NCBI GenBank assembly: GCA_038252945.1
Contig: JBBSHN010000003.1
Coordinates: forward strand, 5,049-69,048
DNA from: JAUJOE01 sp038252945
GTDB lineage: Bacteria; Actinomycetota; Actinomycetes; Propionibacteriales; Nocardioidaceae
Direction: 5' to 3'
Length of the DNA: 64,000 bases
This document shows positions 1 through 8,671 of this stretch, in pieces; the stretch's first letter is position 1; each line of letters opens with the position of its first letter. A model generated the notes under the pieces. The model made no database searches. It was given only the letters and a program-made list of their open reading frames with translations, and had not been told where the DNA came from. The position numbers were made by a program, and so were the translations under genes.

Positions 1-2
1 TG

Positions 3-101
3 CCACCACCGGAGCCGAGCCAGGTGCAGATCCTCGGCGACGGGCCTGACGCCGCCCCAGCCGTCGTGGACCTGATCGAGAGATTGGGACTGCTGAGATG
101 A
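3..101 (+). CDS. etfB: Electron transfer flavoprotein beta subunit, C-terminal end (partial)
   Basis: Only the last 32 codons are in the window; the gene begins upstream. The visible C-terminus ends in GDGPDAAPAVVDLIERLGLL, a typical EtfB tail. The TGA stop overlaps the ATG of the next gene (ATGA), so the two are translationally coupled, as etfB-etfA pairs usually are. EtfAB takes electrons from acyl-CoA or methylamine-type flavin dehydrogenases and passes them to the quinone pool. The assignment rests mainly on the partner gene. Confidence 0.75.
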   Translation, partial: PPPEPSQVQILGDGPDAAPAVVDLIERLGLLR

Positions 102-1075
102 GGGACGTTTCGTTGGTGCTTGTCGAGACTGACGAGCATGGCGTCAGCGAGATGACCCGCGAAGCTGTGACGTTCGCGCGACGGTTAGGCAGCGAGGTTC
201 GGGCTGTCGTCGTCGGATCACTTCCCGCGGATGCCGTGCAACAGCTCGGCGCCTACGGCGTAACCTCCGTCCACCACACAGACAGCGAGTCGTTCGCATC
301 CTACGCAGCAGCGGCCTGGGCAGCCGCCGTCGTCGCCGCCATGGCGGACGCGTCGGTCGTGCTCGCCTCAGGCACCCCGCGCGGCAACGAGGTGATGGCG
401 CACCTCGCGTGCCGGCTCGATGTCGCGATGGCCGCCAACGTCGTCGAGGTGGAACCGCCAGGGCCGGCGGAGCAGATGGTGGTGTCCCGGCAGGTGCTTG
501 GCGGCGCGGCGATGGAGGAGATGCGCCTCGAGGACGACGTCGCCGTGCTGACGGTAGCCGGCCATGTCTGCGACCCGGAGCCGGCGGAAACGGCCACCAC
601 ACCGTTTGTCGAGAGTCTCGAGGCACCGGTCTCGGACGCCGATCTGCTCGCCCGTGTCGTACGCACCGAGCCCTGTGATCCGGATGAGTCCGGGGATCTG
701 AAGTCCGCCAGGGTCGTGGTCGGTGCTGGCCGTGGGGTGGGAGGGCCCGACGGGTTCGCGGATCTGCTCGAGCTGACGGGGCTCTTGGGGGGCGCTCTCG
801 GTGTTTCCCGGGTGGTGACCAGCCTGGGCTGGCGGCCGCATTCGGAGCAGGTGGGGCAGACCGGCTCCCGAATCTCCCCCGACCTGTACCTGCCGTGCGG
901 CATCAGCGGTGCCATCCAGCACTGGGCCGGCTGTTCGAGCTCGAAGACCATCCTCGCGATCAACTCCGACGCCGAATCGCCAATGGTGACGCGGGCTCAC
1001 TACGCGGTGATCGGTAACCTGCACGAGATCGTCCCGGCGATCAACGAGGAACTGCGGCGCCGCCAAGCAGGCTGA
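98..1075 (+). CDS. etfA: Electron transfer flavoprotein alpha subunit
   Basis: 325 residues, normal EtfA length. The FAD-binding C-terminal half is clear at about residues 245-310: a WRPHSEQVGQTG stretch, then LYLPCGISGAIQHWAG, then AINSDAESPMVTRAHYAV. These match the conserved FAD loop of the family. The N-terminal domain (1-190) has the diverged EtfA/FixB nucleotide-binding-like fold. It overlaps etfB by 4 bases. It stands tail to tail with a betaine ABC transporter operon, so a plausible electron donor is a dimethylglycine or sarcosine dehydrogenase, but none is in the window. That link is inference; the EtfA call itself is firm. Confidence 0.93.
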   Translation: MRDVSLVLVETDEHGVSEMTREAVTFARRLGSEVRAVVVGSLPADAVQQLGAYGVTSVHHTDSESFASYAAAAWAAAVVAAMADASVVLASGTPRGNEVMAHLACRLDVAMAANVVEVEPPGPAEQMVVSRQVLGGAAMEEMRLEDDVAVLTVAGHVCDPEPAETATTPFVESLEAPVSDADLLARVVRTEPCDPDESGDLKSARVVVGAGRGVGGPDGFADLLELTGLLGGALGVSRVVTSLGWRPHSEQVGQTGSRISPDLYLPCGISGAIQHWAGCSSSKTILAINSDAESPMVTRAHYAVIGNLHEIVPAINEELRRRQAG

Positions 1076-1171
1076 AACAGCTTCCCCCTGGTCAGCCACT
1101 GCGCCGCCGACGACACCCGCTCCCATAACGACCACGCGTGGACCCGTCAGGCAACGGTCCCACAGGGAAGG

Positions 1172-2134
1172 CTACTTCAGCCAAGCGTTGACCTTGGAGG
1201 CGTTGTCCGCGATCCACTTGTCGGCAGCAGCAGACGGGCTCATGCCGTCCTTGGAGATGTAGGCCGCCACCTGGTTCTGGTCGTCATTGGTCCAGTGGAA
1301 GTTCTTCACCAAGTTGTACGCCGGACTGCCGGACTTTGCGAAGCTGGTCGCCACCACCTTGTCTAGGTGGTAAAGCGGGTAATTGCAGCTACATCCCGGG
1401 GTGTACTTCGGCAGCTGGACCTGCGCGAGGTTCTCCTCAAGGAAGAACCACTGCGGCTTGTAGAAGTAGCCGATCGCCCAGGTGTGGTTCATTTCGGCGG
1501 TACGGAACGCCTGGATCAGCGCCGCCTCACTGCCCGCGTACACGACTTTGTAGTTCAGATTGAGCTTCTTGATAATGGATGCGTCGCTGGTGACGAACGA
1601 CGGGTCACCGTCGAGCAACTGCCCCTGGCTTCCGGACTCAGACGTCTGGAACTTGCTGGCGTATTTGTTGAGGTTGTTCCAGTTCGTGATGTCGGGGTGA
1701 GCCTTGGCCAACCATGGCGGCACGAACCAACCGATGATCCCGACGTTGCCGGTCTGGCCGGCCACCGTCGCACTGTGGTCGCCTTTGACGTACTTCTTGA
1801 CCAGGGGTTGGTGCCCCCAGTTCTCCATGATGACGTCAACCTCACCACTGCCGAACCCTGCCCAGGAAAGCTGCTCCGAGAGGTTCTTGTACGTCACCTG
1901 GCAGCCCAGACGCTTCTGCATGAGCCGACCCACGACGTAGGCATCAGCTTCGTAGCCAACCCAGGGATTGACGGCCATGTTCACCGGGTCGCAACTCTTG
2001 CCTCCGGCGGTGCTGGCGTTTTTCACGTTGCCGCTTCCGCAGGCTGCCAGCACACTCATCGCCGCGGTTGTGGCGATAGCAACAGCCGTGAACCTCAGTC
2101 GGGAGACTGGCTGCTTTAGGCCTGTCCTCATCAT
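1172..2134 (-). CDS. Glycine betaine/quaternary amine ABC transporter substrate-binding lipoprotein (ProX/OpuAC type)
   Basis: 320 residues. It starts at the first of two adjacent ATGs, preceded by an AGGAG site. A lipoprotein signal peptide is visible: a basic N-terminus, a hydrophobic stretch and the lipobox LAAC with the acylated Cys at residue 32. The mature part begins with NMAVNPWVGYEADAYVVG and continues with VDVIMENWGHQ, the OpuAC-type ligand-binding pattern rich in Trp and Tyr that forms the aromatic cage for quaternary ammonium groups. It is the last gene of a leftward betB-betA-proV-proW-proX operon, 59 bases after the permease. Choline or glycine betaine is the likely ligand, but proline betaine or carnitine cannot be excluded. 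Confidence 0.88.
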   Translation of the reverse strand: MMRTGLKQPVSRLRFTAVAIATTAAMSVLAACGSGNVKNASTAGGKSCDPVNMAVNPWVGYEADAYVVGRLMQKRLGCQVTYKNLSEQLSWAGFGSGEVDVIMENWGHQPLVKKYVKGDHSATVAGQTGNVGIIGWFVPPWLAKAHPDITNWNNLNKYASKFQTSESGSQGQLLDGDPSFVTSDASIIKKLNLNYKVVYAGSEAALIQAFRTAEMNHTWAIGYFYKPQWFFLEENLAQVQLPKYTPGCSCNYPLYHLDKVVATSFAKSGSPAYNLVKNFHWTNDDQNQVAAYISKDGMSPSAAADKWIADNASKVNAWLK

Positions 2135-2193
2135 GTTCTCCTATCGCCTGATGTTGGCATCGAATTCTTGCACTAGGAACTGTGACCGCGGCA

Positions 2194-4188
2194 CTAGGTC
2201 GCCACCGGGCCGCTGCGCAGCGCTGCTCGCCGGGTAATGCGGTCGAGCAAAACGCCGAGCAGCACGATGCATAGACCAGCGGCCAGCCCCTTGCCGAAGC
2301 GCGTGCTTTGGGTAAAACCATCCACGACGTCGTAGCCGAGGGCACCGGAGCCGACGAGCCCGCCGATGACGACCATCGACAAGACGTAGAGCAGCCCCTG
2401 GTTGGTTGCCAGGCTCACCGCACCGCGAGCCATCGGAAGCTGCACTTTGGTGATCAGCTGCCAGCGGCTGGAGCCGGCAGCAGTCGCGGCCTCGAGCGTG
2501 GTAGTTGAGACGCCGCGGATACCGTCGGCCACGATTTTGATCGAGGCAGGAGCTGCATAGATGATGGCCGCCACAATCGCAGTGAGGCGCGTCGCCTGGA
2601 ACAGCGCTAGCACGGGAATCAGGTAAACGAACGGTGGCATCGTCTGTCCTGCGTCGAGGACGGGCCGGAGGACGCGGTCGACCGTCATGCTGCGGCCCAT
2701 CCAGACACCAAGAACAAGGCCCAGAACCATCACCAGCACGGTGGCCACTAGCGTCAGAGTCAAGGTGATCATCGTGTCATGCCAGAGGTCGAGGAAGTAT
2801 ATGCCGGCCAGGCAGATCACCGTACTGAGGGCTGCCCAGCGTCCTCCGAAGACGAACGCAAGGGCGAGGATCGCAGCAGCCGCAAGCCACCACGGTGAGT
2901 TGGCCACGAGGTCCTGCAGCGGGTTGAGGAGCAGATAGCTGAACTGGTCCTTGAAGGCTGTTGTGACCGGATCAAGGGTGCTCGAGATCCAGTCGCTGAC
3001 CGCCTGGACCTTTGCCGCGATCGTGCCTCCGATGTTGGCTTGCCGGGGAAACCGGGCCAACTGCAAGTACAGGCGGGAAAAGTAGACCGCCACGAGTGCA
3101 AGCACTCCGGTGACAGCGAGCATGATCAGCCGTAGCTTGCTGTTGCCCCCACCTGCACGGCGAAGTTGCTCGGGGCGCTCGCTGATTGCCGTGGTCGTTC
3201 GGTCGAGCATGATCGCCATGATGACGATGCCGAGCCCGGGGACAAACGCCTTGCCGACCTGCACGAGCTCAAGCCCCTGAATGACCGGCTGGCCGAGGCC
3301 CGGCCCGTTGATGAAGGCGGCGATGGTGGCCATCGACAGCGCGGCCATCGTCGTCTGGTTGATGCCGACGATGACAGTGCTCCTCGCCATTGGAAGCTGC
3401 ACCTTGAGGATGCGTTGCCAGGTCGTTTGACCCATCGATGTCGTGGCCTCAACTGTGGCCGGGGCAACCGACCGAACGCCGAGCGCGGCGATCCGCACAA
3501 CCGGCGGTAATGCGTAGATGAGAGTCGTGACCACCGCAGTGGCAGCACCCAGGCCGAAGAGCAGGAACAGCGGTAGCAGATACACGAACGACGGAAGAGT
3601 CTGGAGCAGGTCAAGCACAGGAGTGACGACCGCACTCACCACTTTGTTGTTGCCCATCCACACTGCGAGCGGTATCCCGATGAGGAGGCAGATGGCGACG
3701 GCCATCAGCGTGACGATGAGCAAATCCATGCTGTCAGACCAGTACCCCAGCAATCCGAACGACAAGAAGCTGCCGATGACGAGCAGAGCGATCCGCCATC
3801 CGGCCGTGGCGAGTGCCAGCCAACCAGCAATCGCCACCACCCCGAGCCATCCGATCTGCGGCACCGGGCGGGGATAAGCAGCAATGGAGATGAGCGTCTG
3901 CAGGTAGCCGAACACCGCGTTCAGCACAGTGGAGATACCTTGCGTGAGCTGGATGAACCAGTTGCTGCTCGCCGCCATCTGAATGTCGGTGGCCCTCGCA
4001 GTCAACCAGTCATGGACCCCGGTGGTCTGCTGCGCTCCGAGTGCGAGGATGGCATTGCCCCTTGTGAAGGACCAGACGACGATCCATGCCACCAGGACGG
4101 CGAACACCAGCGTCCAGGTCGGGACGCGACGTCTGGCCGCAGGCGCTGAGACCGGGTCGATCGGCTTCGCGGCAGTAGTGACCGTCAC
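2194..4188 (-). CDS. Glycine betaine/choline ABC transporter permease, two fused ProW-type domains
   Basis: 664 residues, about twice a usual ProW permease. Two BPD_transp_1 domains lie in tandem. The first is around residues 150-350, with EATTSMGQTTWQRILKVQLP as its EAA loop. The second is around 440-650, with EAATAAGSSRWQLITKVQLP. Each EAA loop should dock on one ATPase subunit, so one polypeptide can supply the whole membrane pore. Extra hydrophobic segments precede each domain. The GTG start overlaps the stop of the ATPase gene (4185-4188), so translation is coupled. It acts in the cytoplasmic membrane with the ATPase upstream and the lipoprotein downstream in the operon. Confidence 0.9.
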   Translation of the reverse strand: MTVTTAAKPIDPVSAPAARRRVPTWTLVFAVLVAWIVVWSFTRGNAILALGAQQTTGVHDWLTARATDIQMAASSNWFIQLTQGISTVLNAVFGYLQTLISIAAYPRPVPQIGWLGVVAIAGWLALATAGWRIALLVIGSFLSFGLLGYWSDSMDLLIVTLMAVAICLLIGIPLAVWMGNNKVVSAVVTPVLDLLQTLPSFVYLLPLFLLFGLGAATAVVTTLIYALPPVVRIAALGVRSVAPATVEATTSMGQTTWQRILKVQLPMARSTVIVGINQTTMAALSMATIAAFINGPGLGQPVIQGLELVQVGKAFVPGLGIVIMAIMLDRTTTAISERPEQLRRAGGGNSKLRLIMLAVTGVLALVAVYFSRLYLQLARFPRQANIGGTIAAKVQAVSDWISSTLDPVTTAFKDQFSYLLLNPLQDLVANSPWWLAAAAILALAFVFGGRWAALSTVICLAGIYFLDLWHDTMITLTLTLVATVLVMVLGLVLGVWMGRSMTVDRVLRPVLDAGQTMPPFVYLIPVLALFQATRLTAIVAAIIYAAPASIKIVADGIRGVSTTTLEAATAAGSSRWQLITKVQLPMARGAVSLATNQGLLYVLSMVVIGGLVGSGALGYDVVDGFTQSTRFGKGLAAGLCIVLLGVLLDRITRRAALRSGPVAT

Positions 4189-5243
4189 GCCAGGACCCCC
4201 TCCTCGGCGACGACCACACGCAGGATCGCGTCGTCATCGACGATGCCGACCAGTTGGCCGTCCTCGACGACCCGCACCGGGTGCTTGGAGTTCAGCGCTG
4301 CCCGGGCGGCCTGCATGACGACGGTGTCGGGAGAGAGCACCGGACCGTCCAGCGGATCCTCGGCACGAGGCTCGCGCATCACCCAGCGCAGCGTGAGCAC
4401 GTGAGAGCGGGGAATGTCGCTGACGAAGTCACGGACGTAGTCATCTGCGGGGGCCGCGACCACCTCAGCCGGCGTACCGATCTGAACGACCTCGCCGTCG
4501 CGCATGATGAGAATGCGGTCACCAAGCTTGAGCGCTTCCTGCAGATCGTGGGTGATAAAGACCATGGTCTTCCGCAGATCGTTCTGAAGGCGGATCACCT
4601 CGTTTTGCATGTCGCGGCGAATCAGCGGGTCGAGCGCCGAGAACGGCTCGTCGAACAACAGCAGTGTCGGGTCGTTGGCAAGGGCGCGAGCCAGACCGAC
4701 CCGCTGCTGCATGCCGCCGGACAACTGGTCAGGGTAGGCGTTCTCATATCCGACTAGCCCCACGAGCTCGACCACCTCAGCGGCCTTCTTGCGCCGCTCT
4801 GTCTTGGAGATGCCGCGGATCTCAAGGCCGTAACCGACGTTGTCGATCACCTGTCGGTGCGGCAGCAGGCCGAAGTGTTGAAAGACCATCGAGACATGGC
4901 AGCGGCGCAGGTCGCGCAACGTGGCTTCGGAGGCCGAGGTCATCTCGTTGCCGTTGATGCACACGCTGCCAGCAGTTGGCTCGATGAGCCTGGTGAGACA
5001 GCGCACCAACGTCGACTTGCCAGACCCGGAGAGTCCCATGACGACGAACACTTCACCAGGCGAAACGGTGAACGACACGTCTCTGACGGCGGCGACGCAG
5101 CCGGTCTGAGCCAGCAGTTCGCCGCGAGGTAGTTCCGCTTCAGGGGTCCCGATGATCTTGTCAGCCCGGGGACCGAAGATCTTCCACAACGAGTCGACGG
5201 CGAGGGCGGCCGACCGATCGGCGTCCGCAGTGAACTTGGCCAT
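4185..5243 (-). CDS. proV: Glycine betaine/choline ABC transporter ATPase with C-terminal CBS region (ProV/OpuAA type)
   Basis: 352 residues from the ATG at 5243; the frame stays open farther upstream but that part lies within betA. Walker A is GLSGSGKS at residues 70-77, the signature is LSGGMQQRVGLARAL, and Walker B is LLLFDEPFSALD. A CBS-like regulatory tail follows (PVRVVEDGQLVGIVDDD), as in OpuAA/ProV where it senses ionic strength. The N-terminal extension with KIFGP and a short helix before the first strand is also ProV-like. The start codon shares one base with the betA stop (TGATG). It powers uptake together with the fused permease and the lipoprotein. Confidence 0.92.
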   Translation of the reverse strand: MAKFTADADRSAALAVDSLWKIFGPRADKIIGTPEAELPRGELLAQTGCVAAVRDVSFTVSPGEVFVVMGLSGSGKSTLVRCLTRLIEPTAGSVCINGNEMTSASEATLRDLRRCHVSMVFQHFGLLPHRQVIDNVGYGLEIRGISKTERRKKAAEVVELVGLVGYENAYPDQLSGGMQQRVGLARALANDPTLLLFDEPFSALDPLIRRDMQNEVIRLQNDLRKTMVFITHDLQEALKLGDRILIMRDGEVVQIGTPAEVVAAPADDYVRDFVSDIPRSHVLTLRWVMREPRAEDPLDGPVLSPDTVVMQAARAALNSKHPVRVVEDGQLVGIVDDDAILRVVVAEEGVLA

Positions 5244-6952
5244 CAGCGAAGCTGCCCTTCCAGACTGTGCCGGAGATCCGGTGGATACAACGGCATGTTG
5301 TCGCGATACCGGTAGTAAGGCACATCCGCGGCCGGAAGAGGAGTGTTTTCGGCGATGAGGTCCGCTGCCTTCTCCGCGACCATCATCGTGGGGGCGTAGA
5401 TGTTGCCGTTCGGAACGTACGGAAACACCGACGCGTCCACAACCCGGAGGCCTGCAGCGCCGTGCACCCGCATGCTCGTCGGGTCGATCACCGACATGTC
5501 GTCGCAGCCCATTCTGACGGTGCAGGAGGGGTGCAACGCCGTCTCGGCGTCGGCGGCGACCCACTTCAGGATCTCTTGGTCGCTCTCCACACCGGCGCCG
5601 GGCGACTTCTCTCCTCCGTTGAACACGTCGAACGCTGGTGAATTGAGGATGCGCCGCGCGACGCGGATGGCCTCAACCCACTCCCGTCGGTCGTTCGACG
5701 TCGAGAGGTAGTTGAAGCGCAGCGCCGGATGCTGAAAGGGGTCGGCCGACGTGATCTTCGCTGTGCCACGCACGTCGGAGTACATCGGACCGATATGCAC
5801 CTGGTAGCCGTGCCCTTCGACCGGAGAGGAACCGTCGTACCGGATCGCGACCGGAAGGAAGTGGAACATCAGGTTGGGATAGTCCACGTCGTCGTTGCCG
5901 CGCACGAAGCCGCCGCCCTCGAAGTGGTTCGTGGCTCCGAGCCCGCTACGTCGAAGCAGCCAGTCAAAGCCGATCTTCGGGCGCGCGCGCCACCGTAGCC
6001 CCGGCGCGATCGAAACCGGCTGCGTGCAGGCGTGCTGAATGTAGACCTCGAGATGGTCCTGCAGGTTCTCCCCCACTCCGGGGGCGTGCGTCACCGCCTC
6101 GATACCGTGCTGACGTAGCTCATCGGCGTTCCCGATGCCTGACAGCTGCAGCAGCTGCGGAGAGGCGATCGCGCCACCACACAGGATGACTTCGCCGGCT
6201 CGTGCATGGCGGCGCGAGCGGCCTGCGCGGACGTAGTCGACTCCATCGGCCCGCTTGCCGGAGAACGTCACTTTGGCGGTGTGCGCGAGCGTGCGGACCG
6301 TGAGGTTCGGCCGTTCGAGAACAGGATGGAGGTAGGCGCGGGAGGCGGACCAACGCCGGCCGCGATAGATGTTGCGGTCGAAGGCGGCGAATCCCTCCTG
6401 GCGATAGCCGTTCACGTCGTTCGTCAGGGGGTAGCCGGCCTGCTGAACCGCCTCGAAAAACGCTCCGAACAGCGGATTTATTGCGGGGCCGCGCTCTAGC
6501 AGCAGCGGACCGCTGCCGCCGCGCCACTGGTCGGCACCGGCCAAGCAGGTTTCCATCCGCTTGAAGTACGGAAGGCACCGCTGGTAGCCCCACATCTCCA
6601 TGCCCGGATCGGCGGCCCAACGCTCGTAGTCGAGTGGGTTGCCGCGCTGGAAGATCATGCCGTTGATGCTGCTGGAGCCGCCGAGCACCTTGCCGCGGGC
6701 GTGAAAGATCCGCCTCCCGTTCATGAACGGCTCTGGCTCGGAGCGGTACCTCCAGTCGTACAACCTGTTTCCGATGGGAATGGGCAGTGCCGCCGGCATG
6801 TGGATGAAAGGGTCGACTCTGAAGTCGGAGCGTCCCGCCTCCAGCACCAGGACCGTCGTACTCGGGTCGCTGCTCAGTCGGTTGGCAAGCGCACAGCCGG
6901 CAGATCCGCCGCCGACAATGATGTAGTCCCAGATGCGGTCTCCGGTGCTCAC
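5243..6952 (-). CDS. betA: Choline dehydrogenase-like GMC oxidoreductase
   Basis: 569 residues from the GTG at 6952, chosen because the FAD-binding strand DYIIVGGGSAGCALANRL then begins at residue 9 as in the family. The GMC signature GKVLGGSSSINGMIFQRG and the C-terminal GMC motif with ETALHPSCTVRMG (catalytic His region) and VVDASVFPYVPNGNIYAPTM are present. Length is close to BetA. Family role: oxidation of choline to betaine aldehyde with FAD, electrons going to the respiratory chain. It lies 31 bases after betB and runs into proV, so uptake and oxidation are co-expressed. Other GMC alcohol dehydrogenases look similar; the substrate is inferred from betB and the transporter. Confidence 0.88.
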   Translation of the reverse strand: MSTGDRIWDYIIVGGGSAGCALANRLSSDPSTTVLVLEAGRSDFRVDPFIHMPAALPIPIGNRLYDWRYRSEPEPFMNGRRIFHARGKVLGGSSSINGMIFQRGNPLDYERWAADPGMEMWGYQRCLPYFKRMETCLAGADQWRGGSGPLLLERGPAINPLFGAFFEAVQQAGYPLTNDVNGYRQEGFAAFDRNIYRGRRWSASRAYLHPVLERPNLTVRTLAHTAKVTFSGKRADGVDYVRAGRSRRHARAGEVILCGGAIASPQLLQLSGIGNADELRQHGIEAVTHAPGVGENLQDHLEVYIQHACTQPVSIAPGLRWRARPKIGFDWLLRRSGLGATNHFEGGGFVRGNDDVDYPNLMFHFLPVAIRYDGSSPVEGHGYQVHIGPMYSDVRGTAKITSADPFQHPALRFNYLSTSNDRREWVEAIRVARRILNSPAFDVFNGGEKSPGAGVESDQEILKWVAADAETALHPSCTVRMGCDDMSVIDPTSMRVHGAAGLRVVDASVFPYVPNGNIYAPTMMVAEKAADLIAENTPLPAADVPYYRYRDNMPLYPPDLRHSLEGQLR

Positions 6953-6983
6953 CGGACCGCTCGCAGCCAGCGGCCGGCTGACG

Positions 6984-8459
6984 TCACGCTTCTGCCCCAA
7001 ACCACTGCTGGACGGCCGGGCGAACGTTGTGCCAGATGTGCTTGCTCTCGCGGTACTCCGCAAGACCGCTTGTGCCGAGCTCGCGACCGATCCCCGACTG
7101 CTTGTAGCCACCCCATTCGGCCTGCGGCACGTAAGGGTGGTAGTCGTTGATCCACACGGTGCCCATGCGTAGGCGGGCAGCGACCCGCTCCGCGCGACCG
7201 GCATTCTCGGTCCAGACGGCGCCTGCGAGCCCGAACATGCTGTCGTTGGCGAGGCGGACGGCGTCGGCCTCGTCGGCGAACGTCTCGACTGTCAGGACCG
7301 GACCGAACGACTCCTCCTCGATCACGCTCATTCCGCTTCTGCAGCCGTCAAGCACGGTCGGTGGGTAGTAGAAGCCGTCCGCGAGCGCGGGGTCGCTCGG
7401 CCGTTCCCCTCCGCAGCGCAACGTCGCGCCCTCAGCCAGTCCTTGCCGAACATATGCCTCGACCTTGTCGCGGTGAGCTGCGGAGATGAGCGGACCCGTC
7501 TCTGCCCGCTCGTCGAACGGTCCGCCGAGACGGATGCGCCGCGCCCGTCGCACGACCTCGTCGACGAAGTCGTCCTTGATCGACTCCTCGATGATCAGCC
7601 GGGCGCCGGAGGAGCAGACCTGCCCGGAGTGCAAGAACACCGCTGTCAGCGCGAAGTCCAGCGCCACGTCGAAGTCGGCGTCGGCGAAGACAAGATTGGG
7701 GTTCTTGCCGCCGAGCTCCAGCGAGATCCGCTTCACCGTCGACGCCGCCTGGGCCATCAGGTGGCGGCCGGTCTGCACACCTCCGGTGAAGCTGACGAGG
7801 TCGACGTCTGGGTGCGTCGACAAAGGCCCACCGGCGACCGCGCCGGCGCCAAGAATCAGGTTGCCGACGCCTTCGGGAAGCCCTGCCCCAGCGAGATAGC
7901 GCATCAGCAAAATCGCCGTGGAGGGCGTCAGCTCGCTGGGCTTCAGCACGAAAGTGTTACCGGCGGCTAGCGCCGGAGCGACCTTCCAGGAGGTCTGCAG
8001 CAGTGGGTAGTTCCACGGTGTGATCAGCGCGCATACGCCGACGGGCTCGTGCACGATTCGGCTTCGGACGTCTGGGCGGCCAGTGTCCACCACATGACCA
8101 GCGTCAGTTCCCGCGATGTTTGCGAAGAACCGAAAGACCGAGACCACGTCGTCGACGTCGTACTCGCTTTCGGTCAACCGCTTGCCTGTGTCAAGCGACT
8201 CCGCGCGGGCGACGTCGGCTTTGTGCTCCACCAGGAGGTCGGCCACCGAGTGCAAGAGGGCGCTCCGGTCCTGCACTGGCCAGCCGGCCCAGTCGCCGCG
8301 CTCGAACGCTGCTCGCGCCGCCTCGATGGCTGCTGTGGTGTCCTTCTCGGTGGCCTCGTCGACTGTCCGAACCAGCGATCCGTCGGCAGGGCATCGGATG
8401 TCACGGGTGCCACCTTCGGCCGCTGCCTGCCAGCCTCCGTCGATGAACAGATCCGGCAC
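6984..8459 (-). CDS. betB: Betaine aldehyde dehydrogenase (ALDH superfamily)
   Basis: 491 residues, full ALDH length. Motifs seen: TPWNYPLLQ (NAD site), KPSELTPSTA, the Rossmann turn SFTGGVQTG, the general-base region LELGGKNPNLVF and the nucleophile in HSGQVCSSGARL. It oxidises betaine aldehyde to glycine betaine with NAD(P)+. The GTG start at 8459 is preceded by AAAGG at 7-base spacing. It is the first gene of the leftward operon with betA and the ABC importer, and a promoter-like sequence lies just upstream. Related gamma-aminobutyraldehyde dehydrogenases are hard to separate by sequence; the choline context favours BetB. Confidence 0.88.
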   Translation of the reverse strand: MPDLFIDGGWQAAAEGGTRDIRCPADGSLVRTVDEATEKDTTAAIEAARAAFERGDWAGWPVQDRSALLHSVADLLVEHKADVARAESLDTGKRLTESEYDVDDVVSVFRFFANIAGTDAGHVVDTGRPDVRSRIVHEPVGVCALITPWNYPLLQTSWKVAPALAAGNTFVLKPSELTPSTAILLMRYLAGAGLPEGVGNLILGAGAVAGGPLSTHPDVDLVSFTGGVQTGRHLMAQAASTVKRISLELGGKNPNLVFADADFDVALDFALTAVFLHSGQVCSSGARLIIEESIKDDFVDEVVRRARRIRLGGPFDERAETGPLISAAHRDKVEAYVRQGLAEGATLRCGGERPSDPALADGFYYPPTVLDGCRSGMSVIEEESFGPVLTVETFADEADAVRLANDSMFGLAGAVWTENAGRAERVAARLRMGTVWINDYHPYVPQAEWGGYKQSGIGRELGTSGLAEYRESKHIWHNVRPAVQQWFGAEA

Positions 8460-8489
8460 GCTAGACCTTTCGCCGATGCGGAACAGTCA

Positions 8490-8517
8490 CCATTACAGCC
8501 GCCGTCCCCCTCGTCAA
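8490..8517 (-). promoter_or_regulatory. Putative sigma-70-type promoter for the betBA-proVWX operon
   Basis: On the minus strand a TTGACG -35-like box (8512-8517) and a TAATGG -10-like box (8490-8495) are separated by 16 bases, about 30 bases before the betB start. It lies between the gene and the 22-bp repeat array. This is read by eye from the sequence; no start site is known. Confidence 0.4.
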
Positions 8518-8530
8518 CTTCCCCACCCCG

Positions 8531-8618
8531 TTGACCCGTCACTCGTGGTTCGTTGACCCGTCACTCGTGGTGGCACGAGCCGTCACTCGTGGTGCCTCGA
8601 ACCGTCGGCCGTGGTTGC
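8531..8618 (+). repeat. Four tandem copies of a 22-bp repeat (core CCGTCACTCGTGGT)
   Basis: Four units start at 8531, 8553, 8575 and 8597. The CCGTC core recurs exactly every 22 bases (8536, 8558, 8580, 8602). Units 1-2 begin TTGACC, unit 3 GAGCC, and unit 4 is diverged (CCGTCGGCCGTGGT). Copies in the opposite orientation occur after the next gene (9639-9682) and at 62011-62070. The units abut without spacers, so this is not a CRISPR array. Confidence 0.9.
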
Positions 8619-8671
8619 TCGCTGTGGATAACGTCCACACCGAACCACCGAGTCACGCCACAGTTTTCCGT

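Noticed and set aside
1076..1171. Terminator between etfA and proX
   Set aside because: Only a 10-base palindrome (CCACGCGTGG at 1132-1141) and imperfect stems are seen, with no T-run; too weak to list.
5244..5564. N-terminal extension of ProV
   Set aside because: The open frame runs on into betA, but the extra residues are Arg/Gly-rich shadow sequence; the ATG at 5243 gives the normal ProV start and a TGATG junction.
8531..8618. CRISPR array
   Set aside because: The 22-base units are contiguous with no spacers, are few in number, and no cas genes are present.
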